64,000 nucleotides of DNA from Hermodice carunculata (Eukaryota > Annelida > Polychaeta > Eunicida > Amphinomidae): positions 36,267,038-36,331,037 of the forward strand of contig OZ026618.1 of the NCBI GenBank assembly GCA_964020975.1. Direction: 5' to 3'. Within the stretch, counting starts at the first letter, position 1. Every line of letters starts with the position of its first letter. Made by a program: the position numbers and the translations under genes. Shown here piece after piece: positions 52,401-64,000 of this stretch. The notes below the pieces were generated by a model. That model did not search any database. It was not told the DNA's origin and saw only the letters and a list, made by a program, of their open reading frames with translations.

Positions 52401-54895
52401 ACCAACATATCATTACCTGTTAAGAAATCATATAAGATACTGCAGTGCTTAGTGAACCCCTTAGCTTAAACCAGTTAATATGAAGTTTCACACACGTAGG
52501 CAGCCGGGCATTAAAGTCGCCAAAGAATTTTAACTGTCGCCGATGGCGCATATGTGTCAACAATAGCTTGCATAGCATCAACAGTTTGTGTAAACATGAT
52601 AGTATTTTCAGGGCGACCAGTATCATGGAAAGGCATATAAACACAGGTAATGACTTGCTTGAGAGACCCGAAGTTATTATACTTACCAACAGCTACAACA
52701 CGATCAGAGTTACCTTGAATAGCCTGCACCGTAAATGCATTGTTTTTCTTAATAATAATTGCAACTCCGCCAAAGGGGCGGCCAAAGTAATCTGGCTCAA
52801 TATCACCCGTACCAGATTTGGCAAATACGTTGAAAGAGTCAGAGATTGTGAATAGAGGACTCGTTTTCAAGACATCACCAATAACGCCAAGTTCATGTGG
52901 TCTCAACCAAGTTTCATTTTAACACATAATATCACATTTTACCATTCTTTGTGTAATGTAGACCGCAGATTGCATGAATCCATGGCAGTTGAAAGTTTCA
53001 CATATTAAAGAGGGAGAAGACATATTTACATTATCAGCGGTACCTGTACTGTCACAGTTATTGCCGGCCATGCCAGTATGCTGCTTTAAAGTACCCAAGT
53101 CATTAGTAGCTTCCCCGGTGGCTATTTTGCTCACCAAAATACTATTGTCCATACCTGTCGGACTCGTCGTGCCAGTAGGCATAGTCGTACTCATTTTGGT
53201 ACCAGGGTTCCTGGTCTTGGTCACCCCGGAGGCTTGACCATGCCGCATCATACCTGTACTCCTGTTGGGTTCGTTCCTGTGTGGAGTGGTGCATGGTTGT
53301 ACGTTTAGTTGTAGCAGTGCCACCGACGGGGGTGGGTCATGTGTGGCTGCCTTCTACTTTTATGCCACAGTTTCCCACCCCCTTGGCGCTCAGACATGTT
53401 CGGTCGTGGTACATGAACGGCCTATAGCCTTTTAGTCGCAGGTTTAATCCCTGTATGTGGAGTGTTCCCATTTTTAAAGTTAGGCTTATTTGGGTGGAAT
53501 TCCCTTACTCACAGACCAATGGGCAATTCGTCATCCCAAAAGACACACTCATGCAAAATCCTTGTTAATACAAACACAGACAGGCTACCCAATTTTGAAA
53601 ATTTAATTTGAGTTTTACCAAAAACTGTTTATGGTCTACCAAAAATATCAAAAACAGGGGAGTTGGCTGCAACAACCTTGATCACCCACTCAGATCACAT
53701 ATTCTTTCAAATACACTATTGTGCAGCAGTGTAACACAAGCCCCAGTGTCAGTTAAGCATTCAATACTCACTTAATTTGCTTCAATCGACAAACCTAACC
53801 TGGAGCCAGCGTTATTCACTCCTGCACTCTCTAGTTTCCCTGGTCGCTGAGAGTTAATGTCAGCACTCCACCATTATTCTGCCTGTGTACGGTCTGGTGC
53901 TGCTGCCTAGTCAGAAATGGGCACCCGGCCTTGAAACAGTTCCCACCGCAGTTGAAGCACGACACCATCGGTGCTGCAGGGCGTCCCTGGATTGGCCACT
54001 GCCATTATGGCCCACCATTTACCCTGCGTTAACGATTCTGTGGGTGTGGTTCTGGCATGGCTTGGCTAGCCTCCAACCTGGAGAGACAAGATATCAATTT
54101 TTCCTTTCCCCTTTTTCCTTCTTGTAGGGTGGCAGTCAAAGTGTCCAGCACGGGAGTGGCTTCGGGGGCAGGTTTGATGGTATACATGTCCATGGGTTCA
54201 TGGATATACTTGCACCACAGTCTAACAAACAGTTCCAGTCTTGCCTCTACATTCTCCACAATGGTCATGGTGGCCTCCAAGGTGGGCTGCTGCAGCCCTA
54301 AACTGACTTTTTAGGATAATTCAGCTGAACACAGTCCCTTAAGGTACTGTTTCAGCATGGTCCCCTCGGCATCTGCTGACGTGGGTGCAGGGTACGCTCA
54401 CTGAGTGGCTTCCCTACATGGCCTATTGTAGCTGGCAAGGCTCTCCCCCTCCTTCTTTGAGAGCTGCTCCACCACTGAGCACAGCTTCTCCCTTCATCTG
54501 CAGAGAGGAAAGTTCTCTCAATGTGGGCCTTCACACGAGCCCACAGCACCAGTCCCCTAGCCTCTGGCTGGTTCGCAATGAAGCATTGGAACTCCCTCCT
54601 CAGGGGCCCACTGGTGGTTCATGCCACCATATCCAAAATGGCCTCATTGTCATTATTGATGGTGGCCCAAGGAGATCCACACCATACAGTTAGTTTTAAG
54701 TAGGGAGGCTATCTCCCCATTACACATTGTCAGACCCTTACACAGAGAGGCTAACTTCTCCCTGCATTGCTGAAGACCCCACTGTTTCCTCTGGTCATGG
54801 TGGAAAGCATAGTCCACATCTCTAAATTTTGCCAGTAAGGCTACCACATCAGAAACTGGTTCTTGTGGAACCTGATACTTTGGCTGAGCCATAAT
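49430..54895 (-). mobile_element. Ty3/gypsy-like LTR retrotransposon fossil, interrupted by a LINE
   Basis: Parts recognised on the minus strand: a gag-like start (MAQPKYQVPQEPVSD, 54653-54892), a CCHC-type zinc-knuckle region (about 53920-53961), an aspartic protease motif TDTGACVTLL (about 53730-53760), and the end of an integrase core and its following segment (NGKLERLNRTLKG; MGFTPYFLM, about 50600-50845). A LINE occupies the middle (about 50850-53400). The tail to about 49430 is less certain. No LTR pair was found, so the ends are approximate. The element is clearly broken, with well over five breaks, and looks old. Family assignment rests on the integrase and protease motifs. Confidence 0.7.
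50850..53400 (-). mobile_element. Degraded CR1/L2-like LINE, endonuclease and partial reverse transcriptase
   Basis: In order on the minus strand: an endonuclease start (ICETFNCHGFMQSAVYITQR), NETWLRPHELGVIGDVL, PFGGVAIIIKK, GDFNA near 52510, then NNHYTWIDHVF and ASEHLPLRTVF, the end of an APE-type endonuclease. A linker follows (FWCPHLAKLRDRKRFWWHI), then the reverse transcriptase fingers (CGRSPGSECITAEHL, IVIPILKKPMLDPGRPVNFR, DNQYGFRKGRSNSFI, SPVHLCTLDAEK; about 51080-51500). After that the sequence jumps to an ORF2 C-terminal end (VFGFNKRSHNSNLMHALRVP, 50850-50960), so the catalytic palm and thumb have been deleted. Several stops and frameshifts are present. The LINE lies between protease and integrase remains of a Ty3/gypsy-like element, in the same orientation. 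No 3' tail repeat is seen at its lower edge. Confidence 0.88.
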
Positions 54896-54904
54896 TTTCG
54901 CTTA

Positions 54905-54922
54905 TAGTAATAATAACAATAT

Positions 54923-55003
<81 letters not shown>

Positions 55004-55023
55004 TGATGATGACGACGACAACA

Positions 55024-55058
<35 letters not shown>

Positions 55059-55077
55059 AATAATAATGATAATAGTA

Positions 55078-55158
<81 letters not shown>
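54905..55158. repeat. (AAT)n/(GAT)n trinucleotide microsatellite
   Basis: About 250 bases of AAT, GAT and some GAC/CAA units. The poly-His, poly-Ile and poly-Met frames are repeat translations. Confidence 0.95.
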
Positions 55159-55376
55159 TAGTGTTTCCCCAGCTTGTGTGTCATGATAACTTTGAACTGC
55201 TCCATACTTTCTCATCACTTTCCTGATTTCCTGAAATATATTTCATTGGCCTCCTTTCAGATCTGAAGACAGCACCTCCTCCAACCGGTGGATCAAATTT
55301 TATACAGTTCCATTCATGTTCACACTAGACTTCTTGAAAATGCAGGAAAGCCCAATTAGAGTCTGTGTACTGACAT

Positions 55377-55438
55377 GGGACGGCCCTGGGTCTATTAGAT
55401 GTCCTGTGGGACGGCCCTGGGTCTATTAGATGTCCTGT
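55377..55438. repeat. Exact 31-bp tandem duplication
   Basis: Two identical adjacent 31-base units starting GGGACGGCCCTGGGTC (55377-55407 and 55408-55438). Perfect identity implies a recent event. Confidence 0.92.
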
Positions 55439-56621
55439 TCTTGCTGGGCCTGCCATTGTTGGTTTGTTACACCTGGTGTTTGGCTGTCTCTTGAGGCTTG
55501 CCTGACCCCAGGTTTTTTTTTTTTTTTGTTTTTGTTTTTTTTTGACATCTTCGCCAAGCTCCACGATGAAAAGTCCCCTGTCCTCGTTGGTCTAGAGACC
55601 AGTCAGGGCAAAAGTGGGCAGACACACGTCACAAGGTTCATGTTCATACGGGCACACACAAGCACCACACAAGCTGATGTATTCAGTATTATGACAAGAG
55701 ACCAACAACCTTTATCTCACAATTATCCTAAAAGACATATCATTCTCAATGAATATCAAGGTCATAGCACTGCAACCCTGTATTATTCGATATTGACAAT
55801 TTCGTATGTAAAATTCAAACAATGACTCAAACTCATGACTATTAAAAGTATCTTATGTGAGGTACATTTCCCACCAGATCCGAGAATGATCAATAGATCA
55901 CCAAATCCTAAATTATGGTTGGATTTTTTACATCCACAATCTCACAAAAGGAACACAGACATGGTGCCAAACTGACAATAACTGTATCTTTATTGGTGTC
56001 CACATTATGAAATATGACATTTCAAGATTGGCTAAATTATACTGATCACTTAACATTAGCATTGCAACTTTACCAATTTGCTGGTTCTAAAATCAGAAAA
56101 CAAAGAACATTGGAAAGTTTGGATTAGCCTGGTATCGTTAATAACTGATGAAAGGCACTTAATCAATGGACCATTGTCCCCCGTTTGATCCGCAAAAGTC
56201 CTTCCCTGTTAATCGATTACACAGTGTGCTTTCACTGCAAGTCCGTTGTGCAGTTTATTGCAGGTTGGCTATGCAGAGTGGCTCTGACATAATGGTATAA
56301 TGGCCATCAAGCTTACAGCCCTGGACCACCTTGGAACAATGGGAATCAAAGGCATACAACCTTCCCAAGTTTGTCTTAACTCTGTTTTAACAATTTTCAG
56401 TGTGTCATTTTATGTCTTTTCTTAAGGCAGTTTAAAACCAAAGCCTCATGGCTTTTACAACGCTATTGGCTAAGGCGTTATAATGTGTATGATCTCTTGT
56501 AAGTATCTGATTGAGTTCAACCTTTTTTATTTTATGTTTTATTATTATCATTTTGTATTAATATAATTTTGATGTATTTCACATGTACCTCTACTTCCGA
56601 GGTTCAATAAATTCTTATTTA
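55439..56621. other. Stretch without recognised genes
   Basis: T-rich (TTTG) tract at 55512-55542, then ordinary sequence. The frame at 55430-55825 has no recognised domain. Confidence 0.5.
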
Positions 56622-56709
<88 letters not shown>

Positions 56710-56734
56710 GTTCTTGTTGTTGTTGTTGTTATTA

Positions 56735-56768
<34 letters not shown>

Positions 56769-56779
56769 CATTATTATTA
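56622..56779. repeat. (ATT)n microsatellite
   Basis: ATT units with a GTT-rich interruption around 56709-56730. Confidence 0.95.
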
Positions 56780-57119
56780 CAATAATCTTTATTAACACCA
56801 AATATCGAAGTTTTATCCAAATTTCATCATCACTTTTTTTTTCAAAAAATTAAAGTCATCCAGAGATATAGGGGTATTGACATCCCTCTTTTACATGTAC
56901 CATTCTATTTGCTCTCGGGTTGCATTTGGCAAGTGGACCCAGGAAGAAACATCGAAAACTATGAGTCCAGATCCTGCCTAAAATTCTATTAAGCATACTA
57001 CTTGAAAACATATATTTACAGAGACATAAACTTGTATAGCAAAAACAGTCTTGAAACTTGTTTTAATTTCAGTGAAACAGGGAGCCCCGCCTTTGGGGGG
57101 GGTATAGACATCCTTCATT

Positions 57120-57122
<3 letters not shown>

Positions 57123-57173
<51 letters not shown>
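57123..57173. repeat. (AT)n microsatellite
   Basis: About 50 bases of pure AT. Confidence 0.95.
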
Positions 57174-57175
<2 letters not shown>

Positions 57176-60100
57176 GGTGGGTGTATAGCTAGCACAATTT
57201 GTATGTATCCCTCTATGCCAGCAAATTGTTCTGTCATTTTCAGACTACGTGGTAGTTTTTGAACTAGAATTATTACTAGTAGTAGTAATTTTTATGCCAT
57301 GCATATTCTTTGCTTGCTCAACTCTTGTTAGGTAATAAATGCTTTTTTCAGTTGGATTATTCCTCCATGGTTTATTTCAGTGTGCAATTTTTCATAAGCT
57401 AATGTGTCAACTGATTTTGGGGGTCATTGGATTGGGTGAAGTCAGTATCTCCACGCTGAGGGAAGTCACTATCTTGACGCTGATTGAACACAAGCAATAT
57501 TGTGAGGGTTACTATAAAATAGTAACCTATGTAGAACAATAGAAGTATGCACTATTTCTCGTTAATAACGCCATGCTCCCACAGGTCTTGGGTAGAAACA
57601 CTGAGACAATCATCTGGAATTTTGGGAATTTCTTGTAGCATGAACATATGAAGCAGCTTACCAGTTCGTTGCTCATCCATATTTGTGCCAAATTTAAATT
57701 TGCAGAAAAAAAAACCTGAGGGGCACATCCGCGCACAGCACAGAAGACTGCATGCCTTCGCAAATATGTGACTGTCTGCCAGGTGCAACCATTTAAAATA
57801 GTCAAGGCTACATTACATCACACATAATTACTTTTGTCTTATTCTAAAGATAGTCTGATGTTTATGTTTGCGGAATCACAACTTTTTTTACCTGCTGTTT
57901 TAACTATTATTTCACGTTCAAAGCAATGTCCTAGCTGCGGTCTAAATATATAAACGTGTTTTACTGGTCTGTATTCACAGTGTGCTGCCTTCCCTTTCTT
58001 TCTGCTGTGCCCACTCTTAAGCCAGTATAGACCCCCCCCCCCCGAAATCACTCTAACCTATACTTGCATTGTCAATGACCCATATAGAGCTAGCAAACAC
58101 CGCAATACAACAATGTTTGCACCTTTCTTGATATTATCTCACTTCTGGGAAACGTTTCTTTTTTGTGTGACTGCTCACGCATGCCCCTAGCTATCCTGTT
58201 GATATTACGTAACATTTTCTATGAGAATTATATTGTCTATACAACCTGTTATTTAAAACAGCCTACTTTAAGCCAATGGGGATGCCCTGCCGCCTTTTTT
58301 TCTCAGGACAAGTGCCTTTGGTTGTGCGCAGGTTACAAATTTAACTGAGGTCAAAGGAGTTAATGTGTAAAAGGGGAAAGAACATCCATTTTAAACATAT
58401 TTCAAATATGTGTGGTTCCAATAACCAAACCAGCCCCGCTGAAAAGGCCCAAGACCCAGTCCTAAATATTTTAATGAGATGTTAAATGGTGAAAAAAAGT
58501 TTCAAGCAGCCCTTCCCTAAGCAAAATTCCTCAACCTTGGCTGAAAGATATTATGAGATAGTAGCCGTCGTGTGTCATTTTTTTGCAGTAAAGTCAACTC
58601 AAACACAGCAAATTATTTAAACTTATCTGAATGGAGGGTAAACATCGGCTCGGGAAAAATAATGGCTGCAGAGCCACGCTTGTTCAGCAAAATAGCAAGG
58701 CCATAGCCCTGGTGGTTCAGTGATGGTTCGTACTATTTCGCTAGGTTCCATGTTGTAAACCACCAGGTCAGTTTACCGTATATTTGACGGTGTGTTTGGA
58801 TGTTAAAGGTTGACTGGGCAGTCACACAAGCTATGCTTGTTTGCAATGATCAAACAACTCCTTAAGGTTCATGTAAGTCCACTTCAATCTTTTATTCTTT
58901 TTGCATTGTACATCAAATAGTTAGTCAGCAGATCTGGTTAGGCTCAGCTGCCCCTGCACTAGTTTCTTCCAGGTGACACTCTCTTCAAGCCGTGAGTCAA
59001 TGCTCTGCCTGGTATGGCAAACACGCCTCCTTATAAACACAAATCTCATACACAGTGGAAAGTCCCATGGAACGTCCTACATAGCAGTGTTGTCAGCTTA
59101 TATCCAGTCATACGAAAATAAATCCCACTCCCACTCTGTATCATCAAAACAAAATATGACTCGTTAATGTTAAAGCCCTAAAATACGCGTTTACCTTACT
59201 GTACACTGGCTCCCCCTACCAGTTCATGTGTATATAAAAATTCCGCTCATTCTATTCTCATACCGGAAATGACAGATAAGGTGAAACAAGTTCATCCCTA
59301 AACATGATAGAAAAGACTAGCTTTTTATATGTACAGACTTATCATGATTAATACAATTTCAATCCACAATTTGAATTATCATTTTACTTAATTGTGGCAA
59401 GAATGAATTCCAATTTTATGAAGCACTTTTCCATGTAATGTACAACCTCCAATCCATCACTGTCATAGATAATTATTGTACCCTGCAAGTCGCGTGTAAG
59501 GAACTTACACATCCTTAACTTATTGGTTCATTATCTTACTGACTCATTTTCTCAGGACTGGTATCTAGGCTGTGTTCTTGCACAATTCCTGCACTGTATT
59601 TAACACTCTCGGTATTTCCACTGTATCTGACGCAGTTTCATATTAATATATTTCGCAATATTACTGTATTTACTCTTTGGGCTTATCCATTATTCTCCCA
59701 ATAAGAATTTAACACTTAAGGTGGAAGTCCCCAAATACCAATATATAATCCAATAACAATACACTGTGATGATTTTGTGCAGATTATTTGAGCCCACCAT
59801 ATTTACAATATTACACCAAATTTCACCAAGGGGATCTCCCTTAGGGGAAGAGTCCCCGCTCCCATACTATCTTCAAGTGTATGGTGGAAACTTCACATTC
59901 GTCCACCGCTTAAATGTTAAAGAGATCTCTATCTTTTGAACTCACTTAATTCTCCCAAATTCATGCAATATAGCAAAACAATGCAATGCAATACAACCCA
60001 CGACAGAATGCAACATAATACAATTCATATAAATGCTTGGATTAGATGCAACATAAGCAAACGTTGACTAAAGACTGATCAAATACACCATAACTAACAT

Positions 60101-62204
60101 TGCCCAGGGCTTGCTAGTATAAAGTAGCTTGTCAGGATCTCGTTACCTACTGACGTCATAGCCAACAGTGCAGTCCCACTATGTTTTACGAAACATAGAA
60201 AATTACGTACACCATTAGGAAAAAATATTACTGGAAAATATAAGTGTCTTAAACATCACACAACTCTTGGATCAGTTTGTTTTTTATAACGAAAATATGC
60301 TTCAGTTTGTACTGAAGAGTCTTTTTCAACATATGTAAGTATCTCGCTAAAGTTAGTAAATAGCAATGAAGGAAATGAGGAAGTGGTTGTTCCAGTTACC
60401 TTCAGTTCAATGTCTTAATCCACTTTGTATTCATCCTCAGATTTATACCCAGGTTTACCTGTGAGCTCCATTCCTTTTTCCTAAACATCAGTCCAATGAT
60501 CTTTTGAACAAATATAATTCAATCACAATTCCCATAACCAGGAGTGGTACAATTATGCATAACACCACCCAAGATACTCAGCCACCATGTTTTGTCAAAT
60601 TTATCTCTTCAACCGGTTGTATTAGCGGTTTTAACTGGATATGCGAAACTGGTTTCATTGCTTGAAGTTTTACCTTCTGTAATTCCTTCAGAGCGTACCA
60701 CTCAGGTATTACTTGTTGAATGTTTAAGGAAGATGGTTATCCTTTGATTCGCAATGCATGGACAGAAAGGTGGCCAATCCTCCCAGTCATCCCAGGCAAA
60801 GTGCTATGTGTTCCACTAGTAGTGCAACCATACCTAACCATGATTAGGTGGAAAATTTACAAGGTGCCCATTCTCCAAGTAACGAGGGCAAAGGGCCGTG
60901 AAAGTAGTTTTAAAACATGACTTACTATGTTAACTTTGACCTGATCGCTCGTTTGTGTCTGAAGCTGTTCACATCGACAGCTATAAATCAAAATACGACA
61001 CGATATCTCAAGTCAGCAAACCATGCACCATTTTGAACATTGTGAAATGCGGGACAGTCGCACAAAAATACTGTTGATTTTACATGAAAGTGAATTGCGG
61101 CCACAGCATATATCATATCATTATTGATGCTCTGAACTTTGTGCAAAATTCACACTTTTGGTTTCATGTATTAAAACTACCACCACCCATCCCTGATTGT
61201 CCGAATACTACTATCCTCATTCACAAACCACTGGGTGCAGAATACACAATTTTCCAAATGGCAGCTGTTCTGGGTTAGTGTTGATTCAATATTTTGAAAA
61301 AGTGGTATCCTGAATATCTGTAAAACTGGTGTTAACGAAAGATTTATTTGATGATAGAATGTAATGTGAAATATATAATGGTGCTTTTCAAGTGTCAGTA
61401 TTACCTTAAAAAATGTAAATACAACGACTTGAAATTGTAAGTTGGTGGTGGTGGTGAGCCCCAGAATGGGGATTTTGTTTCAGACACTGAAGTTGCCTGC
61501 AGGTTATGATTAAGTGGCAGGACCAATAGGACCTACAAGCGCCCGTGCTGAGTGAAAGATGGAGCTAAAGGAGAAGGCTGTCCCTATAGTGGGTGCAGGT
61601 CCGAAAGTATTGGCGGGTTTTTATATAAGTGACAACAATAGGTCAAAATCTATTTCAAAAATGCTTAATTTGGAAACCAATACACATGCTACGAATAGCC
61701 AATAGGTCTCATCTAAGCATCAAATGCTCTGTCTTGGGTTGGAATAACACATGCCAGTTATTACACTTCTGCCTACCCAAGGCATCACCTTTCCGTGAAA
61801 GACTAGCAAAAGCGTGTTCATTTGGGGTTCAGTTTAGGAGGGATATGACTTCATCTCACAAGTCAAGGACTAAGACCCTGTAGCTTATTATTAAGGGGCG
61901 AAATGTGTTCCGCCTTCCGAACGAGCTCTTTAAGGGGAATTTGTAACTCCAAAATGACAAATAAACCGAATAACTCCTTGTGGTGTAGTGGAGATGCTCA
62001 TCATGTTAATGCTGATAGCGATGATGAAGGTTCCGATAATGATGATGACGACAGTACCTACAACAATGATGCAGATCTATCCGAGTGGAGTTACAAAAAT
62101 ATAAAATAACAAAGTGATGATACATTTGTTTCAAAAATTTGCAAGGGAAAAACTTATTCCGAGGGAGAGGAGTCCGTGATTTTACGTTTTGTGGTAATTT
62201 AAGT
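57174..62204. other. Gene-poor stretch, nothing firmly recognised
   Basis: No recognised gene. A minus-strand frame at 57552-57788 (CKFKFGTNMDEQRTGK, MLQEIPKIPDDCL) and plus-strand frames at 60544-60920 have fairly protein-like composition but no family match. C-run at 58029-58042. Two GAT-rich acidic codon runs at about 62014-62050 lie in a short plus-strand frame (61903-62109). Confidence 0.5.
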
Positions 62205-62228
62205 ACCGATTGTGACGTCACAATCGGT
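62205..62228. promoter_or_regulatory. Perfect 24-bp palindrome centred on a CRE (TGACGTCA)
   Basis: Arms ACCGATTGTGAC and GTCACAATCGGT are exact reverse complements with no spacer. The centre is the full cAMP-response element. No adjacent transcription unit is recognised, so a regulatory role is only a possibility. Confidence 0.6.
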
Positions 62229-62495
62229 GTATGCAGTTAAAATGTGTCGCTTTATATGCAACGGTTGGGATATAAGGCGCACGGAGGTCACATAAAAATG
62301 ACGTTTGATTCGAAAGCTTCTTTTATGTGCGCAGGCTTGCGCCCAAACCGCACCTGGGGATTGTAACGTCACACTATGTATGCAGTTAAAATGTCGCTTT
62401 ATATGCAACGGTCTAGATACGAACGTTTCACTTAACTTCTGATTCGAAAGCTTCCTTCGAATGCGTACGGTTGCGCCCAAACCACGCCTGGGGAA
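62212..62495. repeat. CpG-richer tandem duplication of about 150 bp
   Basis: Two diverged units (about 62212-62361 and 62362-62495). Each contains GTATGCAGTTAAAATG, TCGCTTTATATGCAACGGT, TGATTCGAAAGCTTC and TTGCGCCCAAACC. Unit 2 is shorter and its opening reads GTAACGTCACA in place of the CRE. Confidence 0.85.
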
Positions 62496-62946
62496 GCTGT
62501 TGATATGGAGCTTGGTAAAGGTGTAATAGGCTTCCTCTTACTTTCACCCCAAATGTGAAAGATACATTTGGGTCGATTTGAGCCGAGAAGAATTAAATTA
62601 ACAGAAAATTGACGTCATTGTGAGTTTTTTATCGGACTATTCTTTGCCACGGACATCCCTGCAAATCAATATTAAACAAACGCATGTCTACACCTTCACG
62701 TGTCAGTACATCGGCTCAGAAACATGCCTGTTAAATTACTTTAGTATGCTACAGCTGCAAAATGAACAAGAGCACCAAACAAATAAGCAGACAACTGGAG
62801 ATCCAGCTTATTATTCCTTCCTTCCATTTTATTCCCTGGACTGTTTAATTAGTCTGGTGCTGGATCCACGTTTATCAGACATTCATTTGCAACATGTGAT
62901 AAAGGTGACCGATCGTGCCCCACACTTGTGGGATGATGGTAAAAAA

Positions 62947-63059
<113 letters not shown>

Positions 63060-63239
63060 GGTATATATGTCTGAAACACACACAGGCCGCTGGTGGAACG
63101 AAATATTCACCAATACTTATCTTGTGTCGTCAAATATATTGCGAAGAGGAAACACGGGTAGGTTTTGCTTACGTTTTAGTGCATAGCTTTGTTTCTTTGT
63201 TTCTTTAGTTTTCTTTATCTATTTATTTTGTTTTGTTGC

Positions 63240-63295
63240 GTTCTTTATTTCCTTCCTTCCTTCTTTCTTGCTTCCTGTTTCTTTCTTTCTTTCTC

Positions 63296-63343
<48 letters not shown>

Positions 63344-63346
63344 TCC
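63240..63346. repeat. (TTTC)n pyrimidine tract
   Basis: TTCC and TTTC units, becoming a pure TTTC run between about 63296 and 63344, followed by more mixed pyrimidine-rich sequence to about 63500. Confidence 0.9.
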
Positions 63347-63500
63347 ATTTTCTCCACTCCTCTTCCCATCTCTTTTTTCCTCTCAATCCTTGCTTAGCTC
63401 CTTCTTCCTATCCTTCCTTTACTTCTTTGTACTGTCCTTCATTCCAGCCTCCCTCCGTTTCGAACTTTCGTTCCTTTCTTTCCTGTCGCCGTTTCCGTGG

Positions 63501-64000
63501 AACCATGAAGGCCACTTAAACCGTTTGTTTTCACAACACTCTTGGTACTGGTCAAATCGACGATGAATTCACAATATGCTGGTCATAAATATTGATTAAG
63601 TGAATGAAAAAGCACGTAAACCCACTATTTCTGGAGACGCGGATGTGTGACCTGCCACTCAGCCTTTCCTTGCAAACCCACAAATGTGCAGAGTAAGCGT
63701 GTTCGACACGGACACACTCACACTTCACCGACTTAAAGTTCAGCAAAAATATTCTGCAGCGATTCGTGAATATTTTCAAAATCGGAGGTATTACACGCCA
63801 CTTACTGTTAGAAAGAAGACGGCATAGAGGACCAACCGTTAACTGGAAAAGGTTTGCTTCAAAAAAGTCTGTCTATGTGCATCCAAAGCTTGCACAAATT
63901 TAAATGCTACAGCTTTTGTTTGTGGTTTACTGGATGCGCCCTCAGCACAAACCTGTGAATTTAACGGCAATGGTACCTCTACCTCCAGAAGCTTTGAACA
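63501..64000. other. Right edge of window, nothing recognised
   Basis: No coding similarity seen; short frames only. Confidence 0.4.

Noticed and set aside
53390-53470. tRNA or SINE head, from a B-box-like GGTTTAATCCC
   Set aside because: The match to the B box is imperfect, no convincing A box or cloverleaf arms were found, and the site lies between LINE and LTR-element sequence.
54922-55218. Poly-His/poly-Tyr frame resembling a histidine-rich protein
   Set aside because: Trinucleotide microsatellite translation; neighbouring frames read poly-Ile and poly-Met.

Overview
The window is animal nuclear DNA. It is AT-rich and dominated by repeats, with GT-AG introns, LINE, piggyBac and Ty3/gypsy remains, and long tetranucleotide, trinucleotide and (AT)n microsatellites. 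Intact genes are sparse. No bacterial operon structure, rRNA, convincing tRNA or CRISPR array was seen. An invertebrate metazoan, probably marine, is the best guess; the species cannot be fixed from the sequence alone.

Host genes. Three complete, intronless coding sequences of the cysteine-rich PLAC8/cornifelin family lie on the minus strand (51-407, 5120-5473, 27756-28094). They form a dispersed local family. All keep the N-terminal WQHGL motif, the C..x(4)CPC-type cysteine core, a hydrophobic middle and a cysteine-rich tail ending near QE.Q(D). A few other open stretches look like possible exons but are not recognised (4520-4861, 9779-9964, 21861-22156, 32407-32733, 37211-37417).

Region by region. 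0.05-6 kb: two PLAC8 genes. 6.3-6.6 kb: a compound tetranucleotide microsatellite. 7-18 kb: little recognisable apart from microsatellites and one candidate membrane exon. 19.1-19.9 kb: a tandem repeat of about 144 bp rich in nuclear-receptor half-sites. 21.4-21.6 kb: a possible LINE tail. 23.1-23.5 kb: a repeat of about 150 bp in three copies. 27.7-28.1 kb: third PLAC8 gene. 31.5-41.9 kb: a diverged tandem duplication of about 3.1 kb (blocks A-B-C), whose first copy carries two extra blocks, one with a LINE tail. 42.7-46.3 kb: a decayed, intron-bearing piggyBac transposase-derived gene with an antisense LINE fragment in one intron. 49.4-54.9 kb: a Ty3/gypsy-like LTR-element fossil whose parts flank a degraded CR1/L2-like LINE. 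54.9-64 kb: microsatellites, a short duplication with a CRE-centred perfect palindrome (62.2 kb), and otherwise nothing recognised.

No gene neighbourhood suggests a new multi-gene pathway. The most notable items are the intron-bearing piggyBac derivative, the A-B-C duplication, the receptor-site repeat and the PLAC8 cluster.
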